Below are positions 36,365-48,762 of a DNA stretch of 64,000 bases, piece by piece. Position numbers and translations under genes: made by a program. Location of the stretch: contig CM040121.1 of the NCBI GenBank assembly GCA_022559845.1, positions 510,612,566 through 510,676,565 of the forward strand, written 5' to 3'. Below the pieces are notes generated by a model. That model was not told the origin of the DNA. It did not search any database and saw only the letters and a program-made list of their open reading frames with translations. Numbering within the stretch: position 1 is the stretch's first letter; the number at the start of each line of letters is the position of its first letter. The DNA is from Amorphophallus konjac (taxonomy: Eukaryota > Streptophyta > Magnoliopsida > Alismatales > Araceae).

Positions 36365-38256
36365 TAGACCTTTACCTCATGACTTGGTTCCCATCACTTC
36401 TTTGGTGAAGGGTCCATAGCTTCTCAGTTGGTCGAAGTGATTGCTCTGTAGATTTTTTTTTGATTTTTCTAAGGCAATTACCCTTCCAAAAACATCAGAC
36501 CATTTTCAATGTTTAAAAACAATACTCAATGCAAAGTACTTTAACCAGGGTAACCTCAATACTATCAAATTTCAGATTTCAGGAAGAGGTGAGGTCACAT
36601 TTCTTTGTCTGTTTTAAGTCTATTCCATACACTGAGATGGTCATTTTCAAGACCCTTAAACCTAGATTTAAGATTTATATACTCCAAACCATTAATTCAA
36701 TTTGGGGTTGGTATGAAATATTAGTAGGAAGCTCTAAGAGGAAAGCATTAAATTTAAGCTCCCCCTGAGTGTATGAGCTTAGTCATATTTGCACAAGAAA
36801 ATTCCTCTTCAGAAAATGATTTTCAAAGGATGTAATTCAAGAAGGTGATAGACATGATGCACATGTGGAAGGGATGATCACAGTTCAAGTCAGATGAAAA
36901 ATAACTGAAGAGATGAAAGGGTACATCAAGATTGAACTGTTGCGTCGACGCAGAGAGTGCATGGCGTCGACACACTACTCTCACTCAGAGGAATCATCAA
37001 ACAGAACAAATAGCATGTGCAATCTAATGACATAATGTAGAAATTTAAACCTACTTGCTTCCCTACATGTATGCATGGAATTCAGACATGACACATGCAG
37101 AGTAAAGCAGATGAATACATGAAATTCTAAATGATGTGGCCTATAATGAATGAACAATTGACCTTGGTACCTGGTGGAGGACTTTTCTCACGCATACTAG
37201 TAGCTTTCAGACAGACTTGGTTAGTCCTTCTACATGCCAGTATTTGATATACCAAAGGATCACGACATGATGATGCACTGAAGGTGTAAGAAATGTCTAC
37301 AGTGAAGACTCCCCCTCAGTTTGATCCTACATGCAATGTGACATATAAAATGCAATGCAGATTTATTTTCATGCATGCAGACCCCAAACACATTCATTCA
37401 AACAACAATGTTCAACAATCTGAATCATTTTTGCAGAAAGAAGTTTCAGATGCTATCATCATCAAAACAGAATTTATTCAATAGGAAGTGAGAAGGATAG
37501 CACCTGAGTTCTTTGGATGAAAGCGTTTTATTATATTCTTGAAGGAATCCATGAGTTCCACCATGGCCCATGTACCTTGACTTCTTGGATGGAGAGATTA
37601 CTTCATGCTTCTTATCTTCAAGGCACACCTGCAAGGGTCTCATCTTTATTGCACTCTTAATCCATAAATTTTCACAAGATCAATCAAGTCAGATTCTCCC
37701 AGCCATGGAATGAAAGTGAAGAACATATAATCAGGCATTCTAGATTGGCTTGAGACATATAAGCAGGAATGACCATTAGGGATTACAGATTAGCTTGAAA
37801 TAAATAAAGAATTGATCATATTGATCTGATGGGTCGACGCATACTGACCAGTGCGTCGACTCAGGAAATTCTGACAGAATATAAAATATGGTCAATTTGA
37901 ACTGCTGCGTTGACGCATCCTGATCAGTGCGTCGACGCACATGTATCAGACAGAAGGGTTTTCAAAAACAAGTTTTCTATCTGAACAAAACCTCATGTAT
38001 TGCAATTTAGAATCAATACAAATACATTATAATAACAACATTAAAACATGCAACTTAAGTGCAAAAATTTTAAGCAACTTAACTCCCCCTAAATGTATGC
38101 ATGAATTTCAAACAATCTTTTGGGTTTTTAGATGCTGATGTTATGCAATTGATTCTGAAGGGAAACATGCATATGATTATACCTATCTATGTCCATGAAC
38201 ATTTGAATACTCAATGAAGTTTTGTCAAAACATGGATAGTGACTCATGGTACCAAG
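36365..38256 (-). other. Element C interior, right part
   Basis: On the minus strand this is homologous to A's 3' interior. It contains AGGGGGAG tracts (about 36,752, 37,303, 38,080) and further TGCGTCGACGCA-type palindromes (36,942-36,970, 37,831-37,862, 37,910-37,942) matching those of the C LTR. No coding frame recognised. Confidence 0.6.
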
Positions 38257-39628
38257 TGTAGACACGCCAAAATCGATGCTATGTTGAGTAAATTTCATGT
38301 CACAATGTAATGCCTAAAGTGGACTTCATTACTAGCTTAATATAAGGCTTTTTCCTAACTTTTTTGAATTTTTTCTAGAATTAGCGATTGCCTTCTGGGC
38401 GTTATTTAATGTACGACTGTATGAGTGTCGTTATTTATATAAGAGACGACCGCTTGTGCGTGCACCATTTCCTAATTTTACGATTTTCATTAAAAATTCA
38501 AATTCAAAGAATTAACGCCCTATTGAGCGGGCGCTCATTAATGAATGCCTCTCTATGCAGGCGCTGTTTCTTATTTTCAAAATATGGAAAGTCCATTATT
38601 TCTATAATTTACCCAGGAATTAGCGACAGTCCGAACGGTCGCCTTTTTAATTGACGCCAGTGAAGCAGTCGCCATTTCCCATTCCGTGTCCAGCACGTCT
38701 ACAACTTCCTTCCTATGGTGTTCCTTCTCCATTTTGGTTCCAAGCACTTCTAAGGAAAGATATCCACGACCAAGGATTATTTTCCTTGTTTTAATCCCAT
38801 TAGAATAAGGTTTTAAACCCTATAAATCTCCCCTCTTTTGGCCTGGCACGGGGATCTTTTTTTTTAGAGAATATACAGAGCTTCTGAGAGTATGCAGAGA
38901 GCTTACTCGAGAGTTTGCTGTGTTCACTAACATTTTTGTAGGTTCACGTTACAGAAGAGGGCATAGTTCTCTTCTACTCTTCCTGCGCTTGCAGCAGCTC
39001 TCCCTCTTCCTGCGGATGGGCTCCCGGCTCTCTCTCTCCTTTCTCCTTGTCGCAGCAGTTCAGAAAGGGCTATCCTCCATATTATTTCCCCCAATCCCTT
39101 TTTCATCTTAGCTTATTTTTCTCTATTTTTAGTATACACATCCTTCATCTCTAGCTATCTCGCTAGAGTATCTAGCATCATATCATATTTGCATATTTTG
39201 CACACATATCATACCACCTTTTGCTCCTTCTTAAGGGGTTTTAAAAAAACAACACACAAGGTGTGTTCATGCATATATTGCATATTGTTATTTATATTGA
39301 GTATTGATACTACACATCTTTTGGCTAATTCAGATTTCTTGTCTTTGATTATTTTATTTTAAGGGTAATCAAGAATAAAAACCTCCTTCATCGACCGGTC
39401 GGTAGAAGGAAGAAGTTGAACTCACATCCGCACCCGCTCACAAGGTACACTTAGGGATCATTTTCTCCTTTTGAGGTAACCCCTCTGGCGATCACACTCC
39501 AACATAGCATCACATGTTCCCCCCTCCCACCTTTTCTTTCTTAGTTATCAGTTATCACACTATCTCTCTTTTTTTTTAAAAAATAAATCTTCTTTCTTCT
39601 TTTGAAAAGTCTATTTGACACATTCATA
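38257..39628 (+). repeat. LTR F, related to the LTR of E
   Basis: Starts TGTAGACACGCC like E and has a TATA box (CCTATAAATC, about 38,819). It shares the later blocks with E (GGGTAATCAAG, then TCGACCGGTCGGTAG, then AACCCCTCTGGCGATCAC). It ends before AATTGGTGATCACGGTGGGACA, the same primer-site context as E. The U3 again carries inverted pairs such as AGCGAC...GTCGCC. Only about 130 bp of interior follows before LTR G, so F is a truncated element of the same or a sister family. Confidence 0.7.
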
Positions 39629-39759
39629 AATTGGTGATCACGGTGGGACATCTTTATGTTTTTATTTTGATTACCCCTCCTTCGGCACCCATGTGTGCCC
39701 CTCCCTTTGGCGCCCTCGCGTGCCCCTCCTCTTGGCACCCACGTGTACCCCTCCTTTAT

Positions 39760-42067
39760 TGTGACGACCCAGGGTCCGGTACCGAGTAAACCTGATACCA
39801 CTTGGATGTTGCGAGGCCTCCCAAGAGCGGTAAAGCTCCGAAGGGATAAAAGGTGTGTGTGGAGTACATTGAAGTTCCAAATAAAGCAGTAAGTAATTAA
39901 TATTTCATTGATCAGGTTTGCTAAAGTAGCATAAATAAAATTACTTTTTCAATTAACAAATTAAGTTACAGAGTCCAGTCCAAATAAAGACAAGTACAGT
40001 CCAACAGAAAAGAGAACGTACTCTCAAGTCGGGGGAAGCCCGACGCAGGCAACGCTGGCAACTACGAACTGATGCTCCACGCCACGAACCACGAAGAAGA
40101 AGAATGACCACACCTAAAAAGCAGGGGTGAGCCTCGTGTCACTGGCTCAGTAGGGGTCCCGGGGATCCCCACTTGAAACAACACAGTAACGCGCAAGACA
40201 ACATTGCTAAACAGTACAGCAGGAGCAGCAGTAACAGTAGTGCTAAACTACAACAGTAAAGCTGTAAAAGCAGGAGTAAGAACAGCTAAAGAAAAGAGTA
40301 AAGCCGTACTAAACAGAAACACGACAGCCGATCGAACCACGGCTCTCTAAGCTACTCCAAACAGTAGCAGAAAGGCGGACCCTGATCTCACAAAGTCAGG
40401 AGTTACCGATCTGTCGAAAATGCACTAGCTCCATAGCTAAAGCCTACTAAAATAGGCAAAAGCCCGATAAGAAACCTACACAGTCAAGAACCACTAACGC
40501 ATACACAGCTAGATTGTCGTGCACGCTACACGGACTTCGGGTGAAGCCAAGAACATACTACCCGGAGAAGTCACGAAAACACAATGAGTTAAGTGTCAGG
40601 TGATAGAAGTACCTCTTCACTAGAAGAACAACCAGATGCGTCCACTGACGTCTTACACTGCGCCACAAGTATCTCCCACACGCCTGGAATGACGGTAACT
40701 GAGACACTCACAGAATCAAGGTACAAGGAACAATAGTAACGAGTGACTAGTCAGGGTCACGCCTGTCGGTGCTCGTCCAAACGCCCATGACCACGGGTGC
40801 ACACACAAGCTCAATGCCTTGAGCCAGGCCTCTAGCTAGTTTTCCCCCCAGTAGGACGCTACCGCAAGGCAAGGGGGCCCACGGAAACTAGCCTACAAAC
40901 CATATATCAGGATCTCACCCCGTCACCTCTCCCAGGTGGGCCGACACACAGGAAAGTGTCGTCAGTCTACGACTAGTGGAGGCCTACTAGACACAGAGAC
41001 TCCGAAATATCAGTGTTGAAGTACAGACATGCTAAGATGCACTGTCACACGTACTACGAAACACTAAGCACAAGACACAAGGCAGAACACTAAACTACCA
41101 CCGGACTCAGGACATACAACTAGACCTGCTGACACAACGATCCTTGAGTCTCATGACTCGGGTGAATATCATCGCACAAAAGCGGTAACATGCCGCCAAT
41201 CAGCCTAATCCCTAAGCCAAAGTCACGGTAAAACACCAATAAAGGAAACATCACAGGATTGCCGGATCCACACATCCGCATAACACGAATCACGGAGACC
41301 TGAGGGATCACCAAGAATCTCAAAGCACATGGACAGATAAATCGAGGTAAGACAGTACCTCAAGGCATGCAAAATCATGTCTCGGTCTGTACAGGATCAT
41401 CGAGATATTCACGAGGTCACATGTCAACCACTGGATCACACCGGGTTGACAGAAACCAATAATGACTGTAAAGCAATACGGAACACCACTAGATATAATG
41501 GCACTCCTGGCCACCCTACAACTTGGTCATAGCCCTCATAGGATATCCAAGACATCCACGGGAGAACGGGTAAACCACTAGGTCAAGCCAAGACAACTGG
41601 AGGCTAAAACACCAGGAAAATAGAACTCCAGGAAGGAAACAGTCACATGCTAGACCGCTAGGCAAACCAAGCGATCAGCCAAAGGGCCGCTACCCTCACA
41701 TTGAGAACACAGACACTGGGCGGTCATGAAAGGGCCGCACCAAGATAAAAATGGTCTATATATAGGCCGTCTCACTGAACTAAGCGGTCAAGGATATGGC
41801 CGCTACACTCAGACACTCAAGCGAACAAAACTACAAAAGCATAGGGTATGCGGTCTATCTGGAGGCTGCTACTTGCACATGGCGGTCTCCTCAGGGCCGT
41901 AAGGTGACTGTAGCGGTCACAGACCTGGCCGCTTAACCCAGTCAACCCCCGAACCGACTTAACCAGTCAAAACCACTAAACTGTCTGCCTTGAACCATTT
42001 CATGAAGCTTGGCGGCCTCCCCAAGGGCCGCCAAGGACACCATGTGTTTGGAGCTAGACCGCTATAT
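39760..42067 (-). repeat. Ty3-type LTR G, truncated by element A
   Basis: On the minus strand it ends GGGTCGTCACA at 39,760, a typical Ty3 LTR end. A minus-strand TATA box is at about 41,753-41,764 (CTATATATAG). Many GCGGTC and GGCCGC motifs (41,640-42,060) lie around and upstream of it. The start of the LTR is missing, presumably because element A begins at 42,068. No protein-coding frame was recognised. Confidence 0.5.
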
Positions 42068-44351
42068 TGTGTCCCTTTAGTTTTAATGATAGCAAACACT
42101 ATAAGTCATCATGTCTTTGCATACTGCATACATACGTGTTGATGATGCATTTAGTGTTAATTCTGCATTGATAAGGTCTTGGTGCTGTCAATGTTTTTAT
42201 GATGTCATAACTGTGTATGAAGCATTAAGTCTGTGCTCATCACATTGAGGTCAATGTGAGGTCCATGCATATCTCTGTCCATTGCATATGAACTCCATGC
42301 ACATTTCAGACCACTGCATATCAGGTTGCATGCATATACATTTCATCGAATAGTTTGTGTGCACAAATTTCTCTCAGGTTGATAAGTCATATGCACATAC
42401 TTAGGTCGGTGCACATCTTCTTAGTCTGCATAGTAGGTCGGTGCATGTTTCTCACTTTAATACATAAGGTCTGTGCAAGTTTCTATGCTAGCTGTTATAA
42501 GGTCGGTGCACATTCTGTTGGTCTGCATTTGAAGTCGGTGCACGTTTTGCATTTCGCATATGCAGGTCGGTGCACATTTTGCATTTCGCATATAAAGGTC
42601 GGTGCAGGTTCCTAAAATTGCATATGCAGGTCGGTGCACAACATTGCTTTCATGCGACACAAGGTCCATGCACATTTACCCTTGTGCGATACAAGGTCAG
42701 TGCACACTTTGCTGCATGCATATCAAGGTCGATGCACGTTTCTGTAGAACTGCATATAAGGTCGGTGCATACTTTGTTAGTATGCATATCAAGTCGGTGT
42801 GTCACCTGCATATAAGGCCGGTGCATATTTTGTTAGTATGCATATCAAGTCAGTACATCTTCTGATAGTATGCATATCAAGTCGGTACACCTTCTGCTGG
42901 TCCGCATATAAGGTCGGTGCATACTTTGCTAGTCTACATGCAAGGTCAGTGCATATTTCTTATCATGCATATAGAAGGTCGGTGCATCCTTTATTTTATA
43001 CTACCTAAGGCCTGTGCATCTTTTCTAATTTGGCATGCAAGGGTCGGTGCATATTTACATTCTGAATAAGTTAAGTCTGTGCACCCTTTATGACTCATGT
43101 TTTCAAGGTGTTTGATGAAACGTCCTTCTTCCAACTAACAGGATTAAAGCAGCACGTGAGGTCGAACTAAGAACAAGCACATGTTCCCAAAAATGAAGGG
43201 ATGCTGGCACATGAACCCAGGGAGCGAATGATGGGCACGTGATCCAAGGCACTATAGTAGAGGAACATTCTCGTCCTTGCCACGTGGGCCAATGGGGCTT
43301 CACTAGGTCTTTTATGCCTCATCTATACGGAGGCCCTGTTCTATATAAAGACCGCCTCATCCTTCGATGAGGTGTGATGAAGGCTGCAGAAAGTTGCAAA
43401 AGTCCCTGTTGAGCAAAGATTTCGTTCAAGAGAGAGCAGTTCAGAGAGAGCCAATGTGCGAGCATAAGAAAGAGAAGAGAAGAAAAAGATAGAGGTAGCG
43501 AGAGTTCAGTGAAGAAGGCCTTGAGAAGAATGAAGAGTGTGCAGCCAGTGCGTTATTTGAATATCTGTTTCAAGATTGGTCTCGTGGATCAAATACAGAG
43601 CCATCTTGCTCATTGGAGCTACATTCTGATTATTTTCCTTTTTGTCTTTTTGTTTGCTCTTTTCCATTTGCTTTAGTGTTCTTCCGATCCCCTGGATAAA
43701 GGTCGGGTTCCTCTTGTGGATTCAGGAGAAGGCAGACATAGTCTCTAGTTGCGAGTAACGGGAAGTTGCTCATGGGTTCCCTCTGGTTTGAAGGAAGGGA
43801 GGATTGGTCCTCTGGTTCTGATCTTGTGGGCTGCAAGGTCAGGGTTCAGATCCTGTGGGTTGCAGGATCGGTGTGAGAGATTTGTTTCCCTCTGGGCAAG
43901 TTGTTAGGCAGCATCTGTTGCAGACTGAGTCTGCTTTGGTTTCTAGCTTGTGCTAGTGGAATCCTCACTCGGGATTGAGTGAGGGGTGGATGTAGATCTG
44001 GGGTCTCAGATCGAACCACCTAAACAACCCCGTGCATAGTGGTGTGTCTTGGTGTGATTGTCCTTGTCTCCTTCCCCCTTCTGTCGATTGTTCTTTTGAG
44101 TGCTAGGTATTTGATATTTGTTTGGCTTGAGCTATGAATGTTGGAGGTCTTCAAGTCTCTTGTTGATTCTTTGATGGCATGACAAGTATTTGTCCACCGG
44201 TCTAAGTAGAAGTCTTCATTTCTAAGTATCTTCTGTGGAGCTATTTTCATTTATTTCTTTGAGTGGAGTTTGTGTTTTAATTGAACGATATTTCCAAAAG
44301 ATCCATTCACCCCCCCTCTGGATCTATTTCTGTGTACCACATGTTCTAACA
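42068..44351 (+). repeat. 5' LTR of element A
   Basis: Starts TGTGTCCCT and ends TTCTAACA. A long short-repeat array (42,245-43,090) precedes the TATA box CTATATAAAG at 43,341. The C-rich run followed by TCTGG near 44,309-44,323 is the feature also seen, reversed, in the LTR of C. Its first about 660 bp match the truncated 3' LTR. Confidence 0.8.
42245..43090 (+). repeat. GGTCGGTGCAC short-repeat array in LTR A
   Basis: About 20 irregular units of 30-45 bp are built on AAGGTCGGTGCAC followed by a variable TTT...GCATAT spacer. The array lies between LTR start and TATA box. The array in the truncated 3' LTR (60,943-61,425) has the same order but lacks some units, so unit number has changed by slippage or recombination. 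Confidence 0.85.
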
Positions 44352-44353
44352 AT

Positions 44354-44365
44354 TGGTATCAGAGT
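44354..44365 (+). promoter_or_regulatory. tRNA-iMet primer binding site of A
   Basis: TGGTATCAGAGT follows the LTR end after two bases. It would anneal the 3' end of initiator methionine tRNA to prime minus-strand DNA synthesis. Confidence 0.8.
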
Positions 44366-44417
44366 GGGTTTCTGATTGTCCGGATCCAACGATCTGCAGT
44401 AGATCCTGCGTTTTTGT

Positions 44418-46797
44418 ATGGTACATCTCTGGTTGCCGCTTTTGTTTTGTCATTGTCTGCTGTTTAGATCCATAGCTCATCCACCAGTTTTCGATGGTAC
44501 TAATTTTGACTTATGGCTTAACAACTTGCACATGTTTGTCAAGTCTGTTAATCCTAATCTGTGGAAGATCATTACTCACGGTCCACATAGACTACCAAAG
44601 AACAAGTCCAAATGGGCTGACATGCATAGATCGATGTGGGATGAAAATCAAAGAGCCCTAGAATTGATGAAGGCAGCGTCTAACAAGGCACTCCACTCTT
44701 GTTTTCATGATTACAAGTCTGCAAAAGAGATAGTGGATAAACTGAAGACTGCCAGTCGTGGAATTCAAGATCGATGCATGATGGCTGATGGCAGCAACCA
44801 AAATGAAGAGGATGATGAGGTAAACCCCTTTGAGAAGTTTACTCTAGATGATTGGCAGGATGCTTATGCTAATTTGCTAGAGTCTTATGAAAGACTAAGA
44901 ATAAAGAATAAAACCCTGAAAAAGAAGTCAAATGACCCCTCTGGAAGTGAGGACATTGTAACTCTTAAAATAGAAAATGACATATTTAGAAGACAATTGA
45001 CAAACCTTGATTCTGTTACTTCAGAACTAGATCATTTGAAATATGAAAAAGAAATGCTTAAGAAACAAATTGGTTTATACAAAGAAGAAAATCAAGAACT
45101 TGCATGTGAAATTTCTGAACTAAAAGAAAAACTTAGCTTGATTGATGATGACCAGGTTCATATCAATAATTTAGTTCAGAATGAAAAACTGTTGAAAGAT
45201 TTTGAGTGTGTTAGCTCTGAATCGAATGCTCTAAAATCTGAGAATGAATATCTTAGGAAATAATGTGAAAAACACAAAGCTGAAACAACCTCCTCCGATA
45301 AATCAGTTTGTAATAAATGTCAATTTCTGAAGGAAATAAATGAAAGCCTTCACCGTGATTTGGAATGGCATCAAAACTTAATCGTTTCCCTAAGAGAAGA
45401 AAACAAAAACTTGTTGGACAAGAACTTGGAAATGGAACAAAGAGAGGAAAGTCTGAGTGAAGAGTCGAATTCCAAATCTGATAACAACAGTGAACATATT
45501 GATCAATTAAAATTAGAAAATGAGAGACTCAAACATCTCAACTCTACTATTTCTGAAAAACTCTTAACCATAGAAAAAGGAAAATCTATTTGTTCAACTG
45601 AATCTGAAAAATTGATAATGTTGCAAAAAGAAAGTGAAGATTTCAAGTCTATTAATGAGGCTTTAAAAATTAAAATTGCTGAGTGTGAAGAAGAGCTGGC
45701 CAGTTATGAGTTTAGCATTTTAGCTCTTCAACAAGAAAATAATGATCTTAATGAATCTTTGCCTAGATTTGTTGAAGGAAGGAACAATTTAGATAAGCTT
45801 CTTGGAAGCAAGGTTAATTTTCAGAAGGAAGGGTTGGGCTATAACCCTACAAATAAAAAGAGCTTTAAAAACAAAAATTCAAACATCCTTTATTTACAGT
45901 TCTGATTCTCACAGTTCTTCAAACCAACATGCTTTTCAGTTTACTGCTCAAAAGACTTTGAAACCAATTGAAAAACAAAAGTACAAAAAGGCTTCTGCCC
46001 CCTCTTTGCATGTTCCCTATAAATCATCCACACACACACCTGCACATAAGAAAATCATGGCATGTCATTACTGTCACAAGGTCGGTCACCAAATGCATGA
46101 ATGTAGAATAATGGAACTAGATGATTTGAATGCTATAAAAATGCGTGCTAGGGAATCTCATGATAACAATCATGAATTTCAGAAAAAGAGGATTCAATGT
46201 TTTCGTTGTGGCAAGATAGGCCACATTGTTGCTCAATGTTGGCATGCACAGGGAAGAAAATTCAATTCTAAGTTTGCTAAATTCCCTACAAATGGAAATG
46301 TTTTTGATAAAACTGAATCAGTCTTTAATAGAAAATCTCTTGCATGCTCCAACTGTTGGAAGCCGGGCCATGTGGCTAGTGAGTGCTGGTCAGTTATTAA
46401 GAGAAGAAATTTTTCTTCTTGTTTTGAATGTGGGAAGCATGGTCATACAATCAAGGACTGTTGGCATGTCCAGGAAAGAAATGTGAATTCTAGATATGCT
46501 AGATTCCCTACGAAAGAGAATGTGTTTGGTGGCAATCAAAGACAAAATTTCTATGATAATAACAGAAACTTTCATGAACATGCACATAGATTCCATGTTA
46601 ATGCTAACGTGCACAAAAAGAATTCAAAATCTAGTTTATCATGTCACTACTGTGGTCAAGTTTGGCATTCTATGAACAATTGTTCTTTAATGCTATTTGA
46701 TGATTTGAAAGCTCAAAAAGTGTGGACAGCACCCTTCAAAGGTGCCATTGAGATTTCAGGGCCCAAGAATTCTTGGGTACCTAAATCTGTAAAATAA
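44418..46797 (+). pseudogene. Sirevirus-type gag of A with five zinc knuckles
   Basis: The gene starts soon after the primer site. The N-terminal region (HPPVFDGTNFDLWLNNL) fits the copia gag/UBN2-type domain. The middle (44,940-45,790) is a long coiled coil rich in E, K, L and N. The C-terminal part carries five CCHC-like knuckles at about 46,063, 46,198, 46,345, 46,420 and 46,642. The second and fourth belong to a tandem duplication, since both are followed by CWH-Q-R...N-F-KFP-type text. The fifth has W in place of the glycine before the histidine. Breaks are one in-frame TAA (45,261-45,263) and a frame change in 45,800-45,905. The product would form the particle core. It ends with no pol after it. 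Confidence 0.75.
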
Positions 46798-48757
46798 GAA
46801 TCTGTTTTGCAGGAGTGCCTTGGAAGGAATAAAAGGGGTAATTAAGCCAAGGCACTAGAATTTGATAAACCCCATTTCTGCATCTTTTCAGGTTGGTTAT
46901 TTGAATTTCTTTTAATTCTGTCTTTATAGTTGCATGTTTTTGATTTGTCAGAATACATGTTTGCATTCTTATGTGACATTTGTAGTGTCATAACTGACTT
47001 CATTATCGCATCTGTGCATCATTAAATTGAAGTTGTCTGAAAATCTGAACTGCACATGAATGATGCCTGAAGTCTGTCTAAATGGTACGGCTCATCTGTT
47101 GCATAATTCACTAAAAATCTGAATTGACTGAATTGGATGCCTGCATGTTGTCTCATGCATTAAATGTTCATCTGCATACATGACATGCGCATTTAGTCAC
47201 ACTTACAATGTTTAGCATATTGTCAATATGTGATGCACATAGGACTGTATTTGCACCTCAATGTCTTGCATGATCTCATGGTATATCAAATGGGATGTTG
47301 GGAGAAGGGCAGATCATTTATGTCTGGAAACCCACCTTATGCGTAGAGGCTAGCCCTTCGCCTAGTACCATGGATCAAAATTGCATATTAAAGCAGTCTA
47401 GTTGTTCATGAGCATATTCCCTCATGTTTCTAATGTTCTGCATATGTTGCTTTCAGAATCCAGTTGATATATGCATACAGATAGGGGAAGTCCGCCTAGG
47501 TAATTTTTGTGGCTCATGCATATTTGTTTAAAGTTGTCATCCTGCATAGTCTTCATGCCATGTTGGAATGCATCCTGAAATGGGAAGTTCATGCATTTCA
47601 TCATTCAATGATGTGCATTTGTTTGCTCTCATGAAACCACTGATTTCAAATTGATTGTCATTCATTTTAAAAATCCCAAAAGATTGAATGCATTCAGTCA
47701 GGGGGAGCATTTAACAAGATTTTGAACTGCATAGCTATATATATATATTTGATCTGTGCACTCCATCACTATCTACTCCGGTCAACTGAAGCTGCCATCT
47801 TCAGATTGAACTGCACCCTTGAAAATAATCTATTTGACTGATGCCTGTAGTGAATTTCTTCTCAACTCCTTGAACTCAGTGGTCTTTAATGTCTGTCATT
47901 CTGTCTCAAACTATCAACTACTCATCTGATTTCCACTTGTATCTATTGGCATCAGCTATTCTCATGTTCTTGGTATATTCTGTGTAGTGTTTCTGCATTA
48001 TTTGAGGGGAGCTGGTCTGTCTGAAACCTCTCAGTTTCTGAACCTTGAACATACATGTCATAACTTCAGCCAACTAATTTCAAGTGACTCTCATACTCAC
48101 TGCACATCCTGTGCTACACATAACTTGGAAAGTCTTTATCAAACTTGACATTAATCTTGTTGCTCTCCAAACAAATCTTGTTGAAATCTCATGGTCATTT
48201 CATTAAAATATGCAGCTGTATTACATAATCCTGGTCATCTTTGCTACATGCTTGAAATTCACGTGCATTGCACCCCAACAAAATTCATGTGCCTTCACAT
48301 ACATGCATGCTCCTTGATGCTTGTGTTTCAATTCACAATTTGACTGCTACTGAATCTTGTTGAAAATTCTGAAACTTGAGAAGATTTCAATTTGTGTACC
48401 TTGATCATAAATCTGAAAATTTTTTAAGGGAGTCTTCTATCATACGGTTTTATGAATGTCTGAAAGTTTCAGGTGGTTTAAAATTAATGTGTTCATTAAG
48501 TTTGGATGTGGAAAACTTGAAAATATATGAATCACTCTTTAATAAATCTTAACCGGCTGTTTCATCTTATTTCTCAAAAAATCTTCTGAAATCTGAAAAT
48601 TTTAAATTCATGACTATCTTTAGTTGAGATACATGAAGTAAGATTTGTCTTTAAACATCTGAGTTTTTTGAAATGTCTAAGGGGTTAAAGCTGTCAGAGC
48701 AATGACCATGGTCACTGAGAAACCATGTCCAAAGGACTGAGTCATGAAGTGCCATAG
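46798..48757 (+). other. Element A 3' non-coding interior, left part
   Basis: ATGCAT-rich non-coding sequence with an AGGGGGAG tract at 47,700. It is homologous to element C (minus strand 36.4-38.2 kb). Near its right end is one unit of an about 96-bp repeat (CAGAGCAATGAC at 48,695) whose neighbour lies at 59,571 beyond nested element B. No frame resembles pol. Confidence 0.6.
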
Positions 48758-48762
48758 TTAAC
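48758..48762 (+). other. Left target-site duplication of B (TTAAC)
   Basis: TTAAC precedes the left LTR of B and is repeated exactly at 59,538-59,542 after the right LTR. Confidence 0.9.

Larger units (their letters stand above)
13095..38256 (-). mobile_element. Sirevirus-like (Ty1/copia) element C, 5' end missing, split by E
   Basis: This minus-strand element consists of the 3' LTR (13,095-15,804), interior 15,805-17,242 and, beyond nested element E, interior 36,365-38,256. The interior is homologous to element A. For example, the block around 37,160-37,260 (minus strand) matches A at about 47,277-47,380. The repeat unit containing GAGCAAT...ACTGAGAAA...GTCATGAGG is shared with A near 48,695 and 59,571. 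Only 3' non-coding interior is present; gag, pol and the 5' LTR are not seen. The right end is cut by LTR F. Confidence 0.65.

Noticed and set aside
46390..46614. Minus-strand frame within gag of A
   Set aside because: Shadow of the zinc-knuckle coding region on the opposite strand.
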